Of a stretch of DNA of 64,000 nt, positions 38,425-48,499 are shown piece after piece. The stretch's first letter is position 1. Every line of letters starts with the position of its first letter. The position numbers and the translations under genes were made by a program. The DNA comes from Chitinophagia bacterium (GTDB lineage Bacteria > Bacteroidota > Bacteroidia > Chitinophagales > Chitinophagaceae), in assembly GCA_009928005.1 (NCBI GenBank), contig RFVO01000002.1:1-64000 (forward strand), read 5' to 3'. The notes beneath the pieces were generated by a model, which searched no databases, was not told where the DNA came from, and worked only from the letters and a program-made list of their open reading frames with translations.

Positions 38425-39063
38425 ATGGAAAATCAAACACCGAAGCTCTTAAAATTATTGGCACAATTAATATCTTATATAGTTCATCCTTTATTTATTC
38501 CTACTTATTTTTTTCTTTATTTAATACAGGTAGTACCTTTTGAGTTTGCTAGTATTACAGACTGGCAATTAAAGATGAAATTATTTAGTGTGTTTTGGTT
38601 AACAGCCTTTTTCCCAGCCTTTGCTGTTTTTTTATTATGGAGATTAAAATTTACCGACAGTATTTTCTTAAAAACACAGAAAGATAGAATTATTCCCTAT
38701 GTGATTGTGATGTTTTTTTATTGGTGGATGTATTATTTAAGTAGAAATTTCACAGACCAGCCTTTGGCATTAAAATATTTTTACTTTGGAATTTTCATAG
38801 CGAGTGCAATTGGGCTTACTGCAAATCATTTTATAAAAGTGAGTTTGCATACAATGGGAGTAAGTGGTTTATTAACGGCGGTTATACTTGTAAGTTTTTC
38901 TTATCCTATTAATAATTTACCATGGGTAGTTGCATCTGTTGCAACTGCTGCCATAGTATGGAGTGCTAGAATAATAGTAAGTAATCACACAAATAAAGAG
39001 CTAATAGTGGGTTTTATTATTGGGCTAGGTACACAAATTGCAGCGTTTTTATGGGTGAATTAA
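38425..39063 (+). CDS. Multipass membrane protein resembling a degenerate PAP2 family
   Basis: KTQKDRIIPY, VSLHTMGVSGLL, ARIIVSNHTNKELIVGFIIG. Confidence 0.65.
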   Translation: MENQTPKLLKLLAQLISYIVHPLFIPTYFFLYLIQVVPFEFASITDWQLKMKLFSVFWLTAFFPAFAVFLLWRLKFTDSIFLKTQKDRIIPYVIVMFFYWWMYYLSRNFTDQPLALKYFYFGIFIASAIGLTANHFIKVSLHTMGVSGLLTAVILVSFSYPINNLPWVVASVATAAIVWSARIIVSNHTNKELIVGFIIGLGTQIAAFLWVN

Positions 39064-39079
39064 TTTTAAAATATACACT

Positions 39080-41407
39080 ATGACTTGGCTTCAATTGGGA
39101 AAGAAAATTATAAAGTATAAAGTAGCTGCTTTACTATTTTTAGGATTGAGTACTTTATTCATGGGCTATTTTGCAATACAAGTTAAGCTAAGCTATGAAT
39201 TTACTAAAGCTATACCTGAAGACAATCCGAAATTTATTATTTATAAAAATTTTGTAAAAAAGTATGGTGTCGATGGTACTACCATGGTAGTGGGTTTTCA
39301 GACCGATTCATTTTTCACTAAAAGTATATTTAACCAGGTTGCCAATTTACAAAAAGAAATAAAAACCATTCCGGGCGTAATTGAGGTGGTGAGTGTTCCC
39401 AATGCCTATACTATTATTAAAGATAGTGCAGCAAGTAAATTTTTGCCACATAAAATTTTTAATGCTCCATATACATCAGACAGTGCTTTAGCTGCAGATA
39501 GGGCAATTTTAGAGAATCTTCCTTTTTATAAAAACTTAATGTATAACCCTTCCAGCCATGCTTATATAATGGCTATTAGTTTTTTACCTGACTCTATAAA
39601 TAGTGGTGCTAGATCGTCTATTATAAAAAATTTACAATCCAAATTAGATGACTTTGCTACTAAAACAAAATTGGCTGTACATATTAGCGGCCTACCTTAT
39701 ATCAGAACTATACTAGCTGATAGAATAAAAAAAGAAATGCTATGGTTTTTAATTGGTTCCTTATTACTGTCGGCTGTTACTTTATTTTTATTTTTTAGAT
39801 CTATTTCAGCCACCTTACTTAGTTTGACTGTAGTTATAATGGGTGTGATTTGGAGTTTTGGTACCATGGTTTTATTAGGACAAAAAATTACTTTACTTAC
39901 TGCGCTTATTCCTCCATTAATTGTAGTTATTGGTATCCCTAATTGTATTTACTTTTTAAATAAGTACCATACATCTTATAAAGCAAAGAATAATAAACAA
40001 GAAGCTATTGAACAAATGGTGGGCAGAATGGGCATAGTTACTTTGTTTTGTAATATTACTGCAGCTATTGGATTTTTTGTATTTGCTTTTACTAAAAGTC
40101 CTTTATTAAAGGAATTTGGATGGGTATCTGGATTAAATATAATGGCCTTGTTTTTAATTAGTTTATTATTTATTCCCCCTGTTCTTACTTATTTACCACC
40201 TCCTAACAATAAACATGTAAAATATTTAGAAAATACATTTTTAGAAAAAGTATTAATTAAAATAGAAAGGTGGACTTTCCAGCATACTCAATGGGTATTC
40301 ACTATTACCAGTATTTTGGTTGTAGTTTCTATTATGGGTTTGATGCGCATTAAAAAAGAGGCTTTTATTGTAGATGATTTGCCTAAAAAAGATACATTAT
40401 ATACCGACTTAAAATGGTTTGAAAAAGAAGGGGGCGGGGTAATGCCCTTGGAGATATTAATTGATACCAAGAAAAAAAATGGATTGGTACGCTCTATTAA
40501 ACCATTAGAAGCGATAGATGAGTTGCATCAGTATTTGGCACAACAACCTGAGTTGGGAAAGCCATTGGGTTTATTAGAGGGGATTAAGTTTGCAAAGCAA
40601 GCTTTTTATGTTGGCGACTCAAATGCCTATTCAGTGCCCACTGGAACAGAAATGGCTTTTATGGCTCCTTATTTAAAAGCAGATCCGCAAAAAACTACAA
40701 ATAATACGGTTGCGGGTCCAACGCTGTTGTTATCAAAATTTATTGATTCAGCTAAAAGAGAAACTAGGGTGAGTGTAAATATGAAAGATATTGGTAGCGC
40801 CAAATTACCTTTCTTTTTACAAAGACTAGATAGTGCAACAAATGCAATTTTTGATACTAGTAAATACAAAATTGAATTTACGGGATCTAGTGTCACTTTT
40901 TTAGAAGGTAGTAATTTTATTGTAAGAGGCTTAGGTGAATCTATATTTTGGGCTTTTTTATTAATTGCCATTTGTATGATTTTCTTATTCCGTTCTTTCC
41001 CAATATTAATGTGTTCTTTGCTTCCTAATATTGTTCCTTTGCTTATTACAGCGGGACTAATGGGATGGTTAGGTATTTCTTTAAAACCTTCTACAGTGCT
41101 CGTATTCAGTGTAGCCCTTGGTATAGCTATTGATGTAACTATTCGTTTTTTAGTAAACTATAAACAAGAGCTCCCACGTTTACAAAATAATGTGCATGAA
41201 ACACTTACTCAAACCATTAAACATACTGGCATCAGTATTATTTATACCTCTTTAGTATTGGTGGCAGGTTTTATTATTTTTTGCTTTAGTAATTTTGGTG
41301 GTACCAAGGCTTTAGGCTGGCTGACATCTCTTACATTAATAGTAAGTACATTTACCAATTTAATATTATTACCTGCTTTAATAAAAACATTTATTAAGCA
41401 GCGTTAA
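39080..41407 (+). CDS. MMPL/RND family membrane transporter
   Basis: Two 6-TM blocks (ALIPPLIVVIGIPNCIYFLNKY; STVLVFSVALGIAIDVTIRFLVNYKQEL). Confidence 0.9.
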   Translation: MTWLQLGKKIIKYKVAALLFLGLSTLFMGYFAIQVKLSYEFTKAIPEDNPKFIIYKNFVKKYGVDGTTMVVGFQTDSFFTKSIFNQVANLQKEIKTIPGVIEVVSVPNAYTIIKDSAASKFLPHKIFNAPYTSDSALAADRAILENLPFYKNLMYNPSSHAYIMAISFLPDSINSGARSSIIKNLQSKLDDFATKTKLAVHISGLPYIRTILADRIKKEMLWFLIGSLLLSAVTLFLFFRSISATLLSLTVVIMGVIWSFGTMVLLGQKITLLTALIPPLIVVIGIPNCIYFLNKYHTSYKAKNNKQEAIEQMVGRMGIVTLFCNITAAIGFFVFAFTKSPLLKEFGWVSGLNIMALFLISLLFIPPVLTYLPPPNNKHVKYLENTFLEKVLIKIERWTFQHTQWVFTITSILVVVSIMGLMRIKKEAFIVDDLPKKDTLYTDLKWFEKEGGGVMPLEILIDTKKKNGLVRSIKPLEAIDELHQYLAQQPELGKPLGLLEGIKFAKQAFYVGDSNAYSVPTGTEMAFMAPYLKADPQKTTNNTVAGPTLLLSKFIDSAKRETRVSVNMKDIGSAKLPFFLQRLDSATNAIFDTSKYKIEFTGSSVTFLEGSNFIVRGLGESIFWAFLLIAICMIFLFRSFPILMCSLLPNIVPLLITAGLMGWLGISLKPSTVLVFSVALGIAIDVTIRFLVNYKQELPRLQNNVHETLTQTIKHTGISIIYTSLVLVAGFIIFCFSNFGGTKALGWLTSLTLIVSTFTNLILLPALIKTFIKQR

Positions 41408-41487
41408 TTTTTTCTACTATAAAAAAATAGCTTGGCTTCTTTATATAATAATATTAATTATTTGATGATACTATTTAAAATTAGGCA

Positions 41488-42624
41488 CTATTGTAATATA
41501 GAAGCTAAAGTATCTTGAAGGGCATTGCCTCTTAAATCTGTGGCTACAACTTTTCCAGTTGGATCAATTAAAACATTAAAAGGTATACCTTCTATTTGAT
41601 AAGCGCTCACTACAATACTTTCCCATTTTTTGAGATCACTTATATGTTGCCAACTTAATTTATCGGTTTTGATAGCTTCAAGCCAACTTGCTTTATCATC
41701 ATCTAAAGAAACGCCTAATATGGTAAAATTCTTTTTCTTATATTTTTCGTAAGCTGCTAATACATTGGGGTTCTCGCCTCTGCAAGGGCCACACCAGCTT
41801 GCCCAAAAATCGACTAGTACATACTTGCCTCTTAAACTAGTCAATGAAATTATTTTTCCATTGGCATCAGGAAGTGCAATTTCAGGGGCCATCGTTCCTG
41901 CAGCAATAGCAGTTGTTTTAACATTGGCTTGTACTTGAGTGCTTAATAAATTAGCAAATTGCGAAAGCGGTTCAGCCTTTAATTTTTCTGCAGCAGCTTT
42001 TGCTAAAGCCAATACCTGTGCCGATTCCATAGACCTTAAACTAATACCTAGTGTATAGTAAACAAGAGCAGGACTAGCAGAGGTATTAATAATATTTTCA
42101 ACAAATTTATTAATATCGTTTATTTTGTTAACACGTTGTTTTTGTAGCCAAAAAATGGTGCTGTCTTTTCCATTTTGTTTTTGCAAAGCATCTAAATTAT
42201 AGATAGTAGACATTAATGAAGAATCCTTTTTGCGGTATTCCATTAAAAAATTAAGTAAAGCCTGGCTTGTTGCAGATCCTTTAATAGTATATGATTGGTA
42301 ATTATTTACATCTGCATTTATTTGTATATTTTCTTCGTCATTAATAAATATTATTTCCATTTCTTTTTCAGTAGCAATTCTATAAATACCCTCTTGCTTT
42401 GCTATAAATTGAAAAGAAAATTTACCTTCTTCATTTAATGTAATAGAATCCATTGTAATAATAGGCAAGCCTCCATATGGTACTTCCTGTAATAATAATT
42501 TTCCTTTACCAGCATTTAGTATAGTTCCTGATATGGTATAATTTTTTTCGTTATTGCTATTTTTACAACCTGTAATGATAATAATTGTTGCAAGAAGGCA
42601 GGCTAATATGTTTTTAATATTCAT
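41488..42624 (-). CDS. TlpA-like thiol-disulfide oxidoreductase lipoprotein with N-terminal DUF4369-like domain
   Basis: YVLVDFWASWCGPCRGENPNVLAAYEKYKKKNFTILGVSLDD; lipobox IITGC. Confidence 0.93.
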   Translation of the reverse strand: MNIKNILACLLATIIIITGCKNSNNEKNYTISGTILNAGKGKLLLQEVPYGGLPIITMDSITLNEEGKFSFQFIAKQEGIYRIATEKEMEIIFINDEENIQINADVNNYQSYTIKGSATSQALLNFLMEYRKKDSSLMSTIYNLDALQKQNGKDSTIFWLQKQRVNKINDINKFVENIINTSASPALVYYTLGISLRSMESAQVLALAKAAAEKLKAEPLSQFANLLSTQVQANVKTTAIAAGTMAPEIALPDANGKIISLTSLRGKYVLVDFWASWCGPCRGENPNVLAAYEKYKKKNFTILGVSLDDDKASWLEAIKTDKLSWQHISDLKKWESIVVSAYQIEGIPFNVLIDPTGKVVATDLRGNALQDTLASILQ

Positions 42625-42717
42625 TACTTATTATTTTAAGTTCAATTTTAGTTTACTATATTTTATTCAATTATTCAATTTTGACATTCAGTAAGTTCTT
42701 ACTTTAGTATAACTAAA

Positions 42718-44160
42718 TTAAGCCAATTTTTGTTCTAATAAACTAGTGGTTATTTTTGGATCGGCCTTGCCCTTACTTATTTTCTTTACTTCACCTACAA
42801 ATAAGCCTAAAAGTCCTTTTTTACCTTTCTTATATTCAGCTACTTTCGAAGGATTATTTGTTAAAACCTCCTCAATCCATTTTTCTATTTCTTTAGTAGA
42901 GCTTGTTTGTAATAAATTATTTGTGTTTGCATATACTTTAGGTGAACCTGGATTAGTCATTATTTCTTTCAATACCTTAGTGCTTGCCACCGAGAAACTT
43001 AATTGATTCGTTTCTACTAATTCCACCAATTCTACCAAATAGGGTATAAGACTACTGAGTTGTTGAAAGTGAATACTGCCTTCATTAATTGCTGCCCTAA
43101 TAGGTCCAATCATCCAATTAGCTATTGCTTTATAATTTTTGCTTGCAGACGCCCATTGAATATAAAAATCAGCTTCTTCTTTATCTTCTACTAATTGATC
43201 AATGGCATAGTCCGACAAATCGTATTCTATTTTCCATTGCTTTTTTAAAGTAGCGGGTAGGGTAGGTAATTTATTTTTAATGCTTTCTATAAAAGTATCT
43301 GTTAAATGCAAAGGTGCTAAATCAGGATCTGGAAAATACCTATAATCATTGGCGTCTTCTTTATCTCTGATGGAAAAGGTAGTATCATTATTCGCATCAA
43401 AACTTCTTGTTTGTTGAATAATAGTACCACCCGATTCTGTAATTTGAATTAATCGATCAATTTCAAATTCAATAGCCTTTTTGATATTACGAATAGAATT
43501 TAAATTTTTAACTTCCACTCTAGTACCTAATGAAGTGGTACCTTTTAATCGAATAGATATATTGGCATCGCATCTTAAACTTCCTTCTTCCATATTACCA
43601 TCACATATACCTATCCATCTTACTAGCTTTCTAACTTCTGACACAAATAAAAATGCTTCTTCTGCAGAATGAATACAAGGTTCGGTGACCATTTCAATTA
43701 AAGGGGTACCTGCACGGTTAAAATCGATTAATGTATCAGTTGCTGAAATATCATGTATGCTTTTGCCAGCGTCTTCTTCTAAATGAATTCTATTGAGCTG
43801 TATATTTTTTTCACCAGTGGGTAATTGGATAGTAATAGAACCACCTTCGCAAATAGGAGTGGTATGCTGTGATACTTGATAGCCTTTGGGTAAATCAGGA
43901 TAGAAATAATTTTTACGTGCAAAATAATTATCCTTGGCAATCTTAGAGCCGCAGGCCAGTCCAATACGAATTGCATATTCAATGGCCTTGGCATTGGTTT
44001 TAGGCAAGGTACCTGGATGCCCCATGGTAATTGGGCTAATATGTGTATTGGGCTCTGCACCAAAGGAAGCAGCATCTCCACAAAACAATTTGCTATAAGT
44101 TGCTAATTGTGCATGAATTTCTAAACCAATGACTGCCTCATATTTTTGCCCATCTGCCAT
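42718..44160 (-). CDS. gatB: Asp-tRNA(Asn)/Glu-tRNA(Gln) amidotransferase subunit B
   Basis: EAVIGLEIHAQLATYSKLFCGD, FYPDLPKGYQVSQ, GSLRCDANIS. Confidence 0.96.
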   Translation of the reverse strand: MADGQKYEAVIGLEIHAQLATYSKLFCGDAASFGAEPNTHISPITMGHPGTLPKTNAKAIEYAIRIGLACGSKIAKDNYFARKNYFYPDLPKGYQVSQHTTPICEGGSITIQLPTGEKNIQLNRIHLEEDAGKSIHDISATDTLIDFNRAGTPLIEMVTEPCIHSAEEAFLFVSEVRKLVRWIGICDGNMEEGSLRCDANISIRLKGTTSLGTRVEVKNLNSIRNIKKAIEFEIDRLIQITESGGTIIQQTRSFDANNDTTFSIRDKEDANDYRYFPDPDLAPLHLTDTFIESIKNKLPTLPATLKKQWKIEYDLSDYAIDQLVEDKEEADFYIQWASASKNYKAIANWMIGPIRAAINEGSIHFQQLSSLIPYLVELVELVETNQLSFSVASTKVLKEIMTNPGSPKVYANTNNLLQTSSTKEIEKWIEEVLTNNPSKVAEYKKGKKGLLGLFVGEVKKISKGKADPKITTSLLEQKLA

Positions 44161-44164
44161 AGGA

Positions 44165-44172
44165 CAAAAGTA
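44165..44172 (-). promoter_or_regulatory. TACTTTTG -7-like box close to the gatB start codon
   Basis: TACTTTTG ends 4 nt before ATG (44160); no convincing -33 TTG seen. Confidence 0.4.
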
Positions 44173-44185
44173 CTAATTTAAAAGT

Positions 44186-45538
44186 CTATAAATCGGCAGT
44201 TTTTAGTTTTTTTGGAAGCTTTACTAGAATAGTTTTTAGCTCTTTATTTCTTTTTATTTGAAAAGTAAAACTTGTTCCTTCTTTAGCATCTTTAATGAGG
44301 GGCTTTAAGGCGTCTACGTCTTTTATTTTTTCGTCATTCACTTTCACTATAATATCATTTTCTAATAAACCACTTTTAGCAGCAGGTGAATTTTCAGCTA
44401 CATTGGTAATTTTAACGCCATCGCCTGTTTCAGTGTCTTCAATACTAATGCCCAATTTTGGTTTATTTTCAAAGCCAGGTATAGTCATACCTTCCCTACC
44501 CGGAAAATTAGGAATAGCAAAACTAAATCCTCTTGGACTAGGTTGTAATTTTCTAGTATTGGGATCAAAATATTGTCTGGGTGACATATCATAACCAGGG
44601 GCGCCTTGTCCTTCAGGGCTGCTGAAATTGTAATACTGCATGGTGTTTTTATTCTTTGCTAAACTTGCCACTAGAGTATTCGTTTTTCCGCTTCTGATAT
44701 AACTTATTGTTACTTTATCTTCTGGTTTATATTTTCCAATAGCATCGTACAAAGAAGCCGGGCCATCAATTTTTATATCATTTACCTTAGTGATAATATC
44801 GCCTTCTTTGAGTCCCGCCTTTGCTGCTGGACTTTCTTCACTTACTTGATTAATTTTTGCCCCTTCTTCTGTTTCTTCAGTTACTACGCCTAAGAAAGCT
44901 TGATTGCTTTTTACTTGATTAGGCACAATCATATCAAAATTATCTTCTTCATCTTTATTGTCTTCAATTATTTTAGGCTGCTCAGTATCTATATTGGCAA
45001 GGCCCTTTAAATTCTTATCTAATTTTTTTAAGATTATACGTTTATTGTTTTTCCCTTCTATTTGTAAACGAGGATCATTTTCGTCCACTTCTTTACCATT
45101 AATGGTTACTTTATTACCATCTACTACCACCGTCATATTTACATCTATATCTGTTTTTACTTTTGCATTCTTATTTCCGTCAATAGTAACGGTTACTTTA
45201 GTTGAATCTTTGGTTGCCTCTTTTGTCCCTTCTTTTTTTGCATTCTTTTTACTAGTAATTTCTACCACACCATTAAGCGCCTTTTCGCCATATTTTTTTG
45301 TAGCCATCTCACCTTTAAAAACACTTACGCTTTCTATATCATTAGGGGCAATATCATTAATGTTGGTTACGATTTTACCATCTACTATATATAAAGGGGT
45401 TTTACCATCTTTACCAATGATTACTGCAGGCGCATTCTCTTTTGGATTTTTCCTTGTGACGATAACTTCATTTGATTGTGCCATTGCTAAATGAAACGTA
45501 AAGCTTACTAATAATAAAGAGACTAGTATTTTTTTCAT
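44186..45538 (-). CDS. Exported protein with TonB-plug-like motif and two PDZ domains
   Basis: PLYIVDGKIVTNINDIAPNDIESVSVFKGEMATKKYGEKALNGVVEITSK; two PDZ blocks (ESPAAKAGLKEGDIITKVND; NSPAAKSGLLENDIIVKVND). Confidence 0.85.
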   Translation of the reverse strand: MKKILVSLLLVSFTFHLAMAQSNEVIVTRKNPKENAPAVIIGKDGKTPLYIVDGKIVTNINDIAPNDIESVSVFKGEMATKKYGEKALNGVVEITSKKNAKKEGTKEATKDSTKVTVTIDGNKNAKVKTDIDVNMTVVVDGNKVTINGKEVDENDPRLQIEGKNNKRIILKKLDKNLKGLANIDTEQPKIIEDNKDEEDNFDMIVPNQVKSNQAFLGVVTEETEEGAKINQVSEESPAAKAGLKEGDIITKVNDIKIDGPASLYDAIGKYKPEDKVTISYIRSGKTNTLVASLAKNKNTMQYYNFSSPEGQGAPGYDMSPRQYFDPNTRKLQPSPRGFSFAIPNFPGREGMTIPGFENKPKLGISIEDTETGDGVKITNVAENSPAAKSGLLENDIIVKVNDEKIKDVDALKPLIKDAKEGTSFTFQIKRNKELKTILVKLPKKLKTADL

Positions 45539-45688
45539 GTTCGTTAATTATAAGATTAAATTGCTGTAAACAATGAGTACACTGAATTTTGAAACTCAAA
45601 AATAGGAAAAAATATTAACTACGAAAATATTCGCAAATATTATTTTGTTAAAGTCGTACCTAATTGAAAATCAACAAATTAAGAAAAA

Positions 45689-48376
45689 CTACAAGTTTTG
45701 TTTTACAACCTCAATTACTTTATTAAGTTGACTTGTATCTTGTCCTCCTGCTGTAGCTAAAGTTTTTTGTCCACCACCACCACCTTTAATAATAGGTGCA
45801 ATTTTTTCTTTAATAAATTGAGTAGCCTGCATCTTAGCAGTTAGTGATTCGGAAATAGAAAGTGCAACTGCTGCTTTACCATCAATGGCAGCTACTAATA
45901 TAATACAATGATTATTTTGAGTAAGTCCCAAGGCTACGGCTAATTTTTTTAAATTATCGGCACTTGATAAAGTTATTTCTTTGCCTAGAAAGGCAATTCC
46001 ATTAATAGTTTCAAATTGACTAGCGTATTGATTAGTTAATTCATTGATAAGTAATGCTTCTTTACTTTCTAATTGTTTTGACAATTCTTTTTGACTTGAC
46101 TGTAAAGAAGCAATTGTATCATTTAAAACAGTCACTGAAGAATTTTCATTCCACTCAGGGGCTTTAAATGAAGTACTTGTTTTTAGGGCTAGTAAAGCAC
46201 AAGCCTCAGTTAGTTGTACTATTTGTTTATGTAATTTTTCATTTACTTCAGTGATATGCTTGGCAGCTGCTGCGCCAACCACGGCTTCTATTCTTCTTAC
46301 ACCGGCTGCTACAGAAGCTTCTGTTTTTAAAATAAACTGTCCTATTTCTCCAGTATGTCCCACATGGGTACCACCACATAATTCAATTGAATAGGCAGGG
46401 TCCATAATAACCACACGTACTTTTTCTCCATATTTTTCTCCAAATAATGCCATGGCGCCTAATCCAATGGCTTCTTCCTTATTCATTTCTTTAATTACAA
46501 CTGGAATATTTTCTTTGATTTTAGTATTTACCATTGTTTCTACTTGGCTAACTTCTTCTGCAGTCATTTTAGCAAAATGAGAAAAATCAAATCTTAGTTG
46601 TTCGGTATTGACTAAACTTCCTTTTTGTGCCACATGCTTACCTAGTATATTTCTTAGAGCAGCATGTAATAAATGTGTTGCAGAATGGTGAAGGGTGGTT
46701 GCTTTTCTTGCACTTACATTTACAGTGGCTTTAACACTATTTGAAATATGGGTTGGTAAGCTATCTGTGAAATGTATAAATAAATTATTTTCTTTTTTAG
46801 TATCTGTAACTTCAATTGTGGTGCCATCTTCAAATTGGAAGCTTCCTTTATCACCCACTTGTCCGCCGCTTTCTGCATAAAAAGGAGTTTCAGCTAAAAC
46901 CCATTGGTAGGCTTCTTTCCCTTTGGCTTTTACATTTCTATACTTTATAATAGTAGAAGTAGTTTCAGTTTTAGTATACCCAATAAAATGAGTTTCCTTG
47001 TCTGGGTTAACTTGTATCCAATCGCCAGTATCAATTGCTGTAGCCGCACGGCTTCTGTTTTTTTGTTGCTGCATTTCTTTTTCAAATCCATGTTCATCTA
47101 CTTGTAATTCATTTTCAGATGCAATTAATCTGGTTAAATCAACAGGGAATCCGAAGGTGTCGAATAATTCAAAAACTAATTTTCCTTCTATGGTTGAGTT
47201 TTTCGGATGCGTATTTATAATATCATCCATTCGTTTTAATCCTTTTTCTAATGTGCGTAAGAAACCTTCCTCTTCTTCTTTTACAACTTTAGTTACAAAT
47301 TCAAGTTGACCGATTAATTCAGGAAAAACATTTTCAAATTGTTTGGCTAAATGAGACATTAGCTGATGAAGTAAAGGATGTTTATAATCTAAATAAGAAT
47401 AATAATATCGTACGGCTCTTCTTAAAATACGACGAATAACATAACCAGCGCCAGTATTGGCTGGCAATTGACCATCGGCAATAGTAAAGGCAATTGCGCG
47501 AATATGATCAGCAATAACTCTAAAAGCAACAGCCTCTTTGGTATCGCTGTAATCGTATTTTTTATTTGTAATTTTTTCAACTACTTCAATAGTACCTGTG
47601 AAAACATCGGTATCATAGTTGCTTTTTTTATTTTGAATAACACGTACTAGTCTTTCAAAGCCCATGCCTGTATCGACATGTTTATTAGGTAGTGGCTCTA
47701 AGCTGCCATCTTTTTTTCTATTATACTGAATAAATACATTGTTCCATATTTCTATTACTTGTGGATGATCTTTATTGATTAAGTCACGTCCCGGTATTTT
47801 AGCAATTTCTTCTGCAGATCTCATATCAACATGTATTTCGCTACATGGGCCACAAGGTCCTGTATCACCCATTTCCCAGAAATTATCTTTTTTATTGCCA
47901 TAAACTATTTTATCCTCAGTCACCCATTTTTTCCAATGCATTAATGCTACACTGGAAGCAGGTAAGTTTTCAGAAGCGTCTCCTTCAAAAACAGTTACAT
48001 ATAATCTTGCAGGATCGATGCCATATACTTTTGTTAATAATTCCCAGCTCCATTCAATGGCTTCTCCTTTAAAATAATCACCAAAGCTCCAGTTGCCCAA
48101 CATTTCAAACATGGTATGGTGATAGGTATCAACGCCCACTTCTTCTAAGTCGTTATGTTTACCACTTACGCGTAAGCATTTTTGCGTATCGGCAATTCTT
48201 TTGTGAGTTGGTTCTTGATTACCTAAAAAAAAGTCTTTGAACTGGTTCATGCCCGCGTTGGTGAAAAGCAAGGTAGGGTCGTTCTTTACAACAATAGGTG
48301 CGGATGGAACAATGGCATGCCCTTTAGATGCAAAAAAATCTAAAAATTGTTGTCTTATTTCAGGGCTCTTCATCAT
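45689..48376 (-). CDS. alaS: Alanyl-tRNA synthetase
   Basis: MMKSPEIRQQFLDFFASKGH, LFTNAGMNQFKDFFLG, SIELCGGTHVGHTGEIG, GGGGGQKTLATAGG. Confidence 0.97.
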   Translation of the reverse strand: MMKSPEIRQQFLDFFASKGHAIVPSAPIVVKNDPTLLFTNAGMNQFKDFFLGNQEPTHKRIADTQKCLRVSGKHNDLEEVGVDTYHHTMFEMLGNWSFGDYFKGEAIEWSWELLTKVYGIDPARLYVTVFEGDASENLPASSVALMHWKKWVTEDKIVYGNKKDNFWEMGDTGPCGPCSEIHVDMRSAEEIAKIPGRDLINKDHPQVIEIWNNVFIQYNRKKDGSLEPLPNKHVDTGMGFERLVRVIQNKKSNYDTDVFTGTIEVVEKITNKKYDYSDTKEAVAFRVIADHIRAIAFTIADGQLPANTGAGYVIRRILRRAVRYYYSYLDYKHPLLHQLMSHLAKQFENVFPELIGQLEFVTKVVKEEEEGFLRTLEKGLKRMDDIINTHPKNSTIEGKLVFELFDTFGFPVDLTRLIASENELQVDEHGFEKEMQQQKNRSRAATAIDTGDWIQVNPDKETHFIGYTKTETTSTIIKYRNVKAKGKEAYQWVLAETPFYAESGGQVGDKGSFQFEDGTTIEVTDTKKENNLFIHFTDSLPTHISNSVKATVNVSARKATTLHHSATHLLHAALRNILGKHVAQKGSLVNTEQLRFDFSHFAKMTAEEVSQVETMVNTKIKENIPVVIKEMNKEEAIGLGAMALFGEKYGEKVRVVIMDPAYSIELCGGTHVGHTGEIGQFILKTEASVAAGVRRIEAVVGAAAAKHITEVNEKLHKQIVQLTEACALLALKTSTSFKAPEWNENSSVTVLNDTIASLQSSQKELSKQLESKEALLINELTNQYASQFETINGIAFLGKEITLSSADNLKKLAVALGLTQNNHCIILVAAIDGKAAVALSISESLTAKMQATQFIKEKIAPIIKGGGGGQKTLATAGGQDTSQLNKVIEVVKQNL

Positions 48377-48499
48377 GTAGCTTAATTTTAGGCTGTATTG
48401 GTCTTAAAAGCTATATTTGTTATGCTTTTTTAATGTCCTCAAAGGTAAGGAATTGGGGCTTTTTTATGGCCTAATTAGAAAAAAAATGGCTTATTTCAA

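Noticed and set aside
43779-44081. 100-aa minus-strand ORF
   Set aside because: Alternative frame inside gatB
44958-45494. 178-aa plus-strand ORF
   Set aside because: Antisense to the PDZ protein gene, low-complexity Ser/Phe/Leu-rich translation typical of a mirrored frame
46998-47309. 103-aa plus-strand ORF
   Set aside because: Antisense to alaS, no recognisable domain
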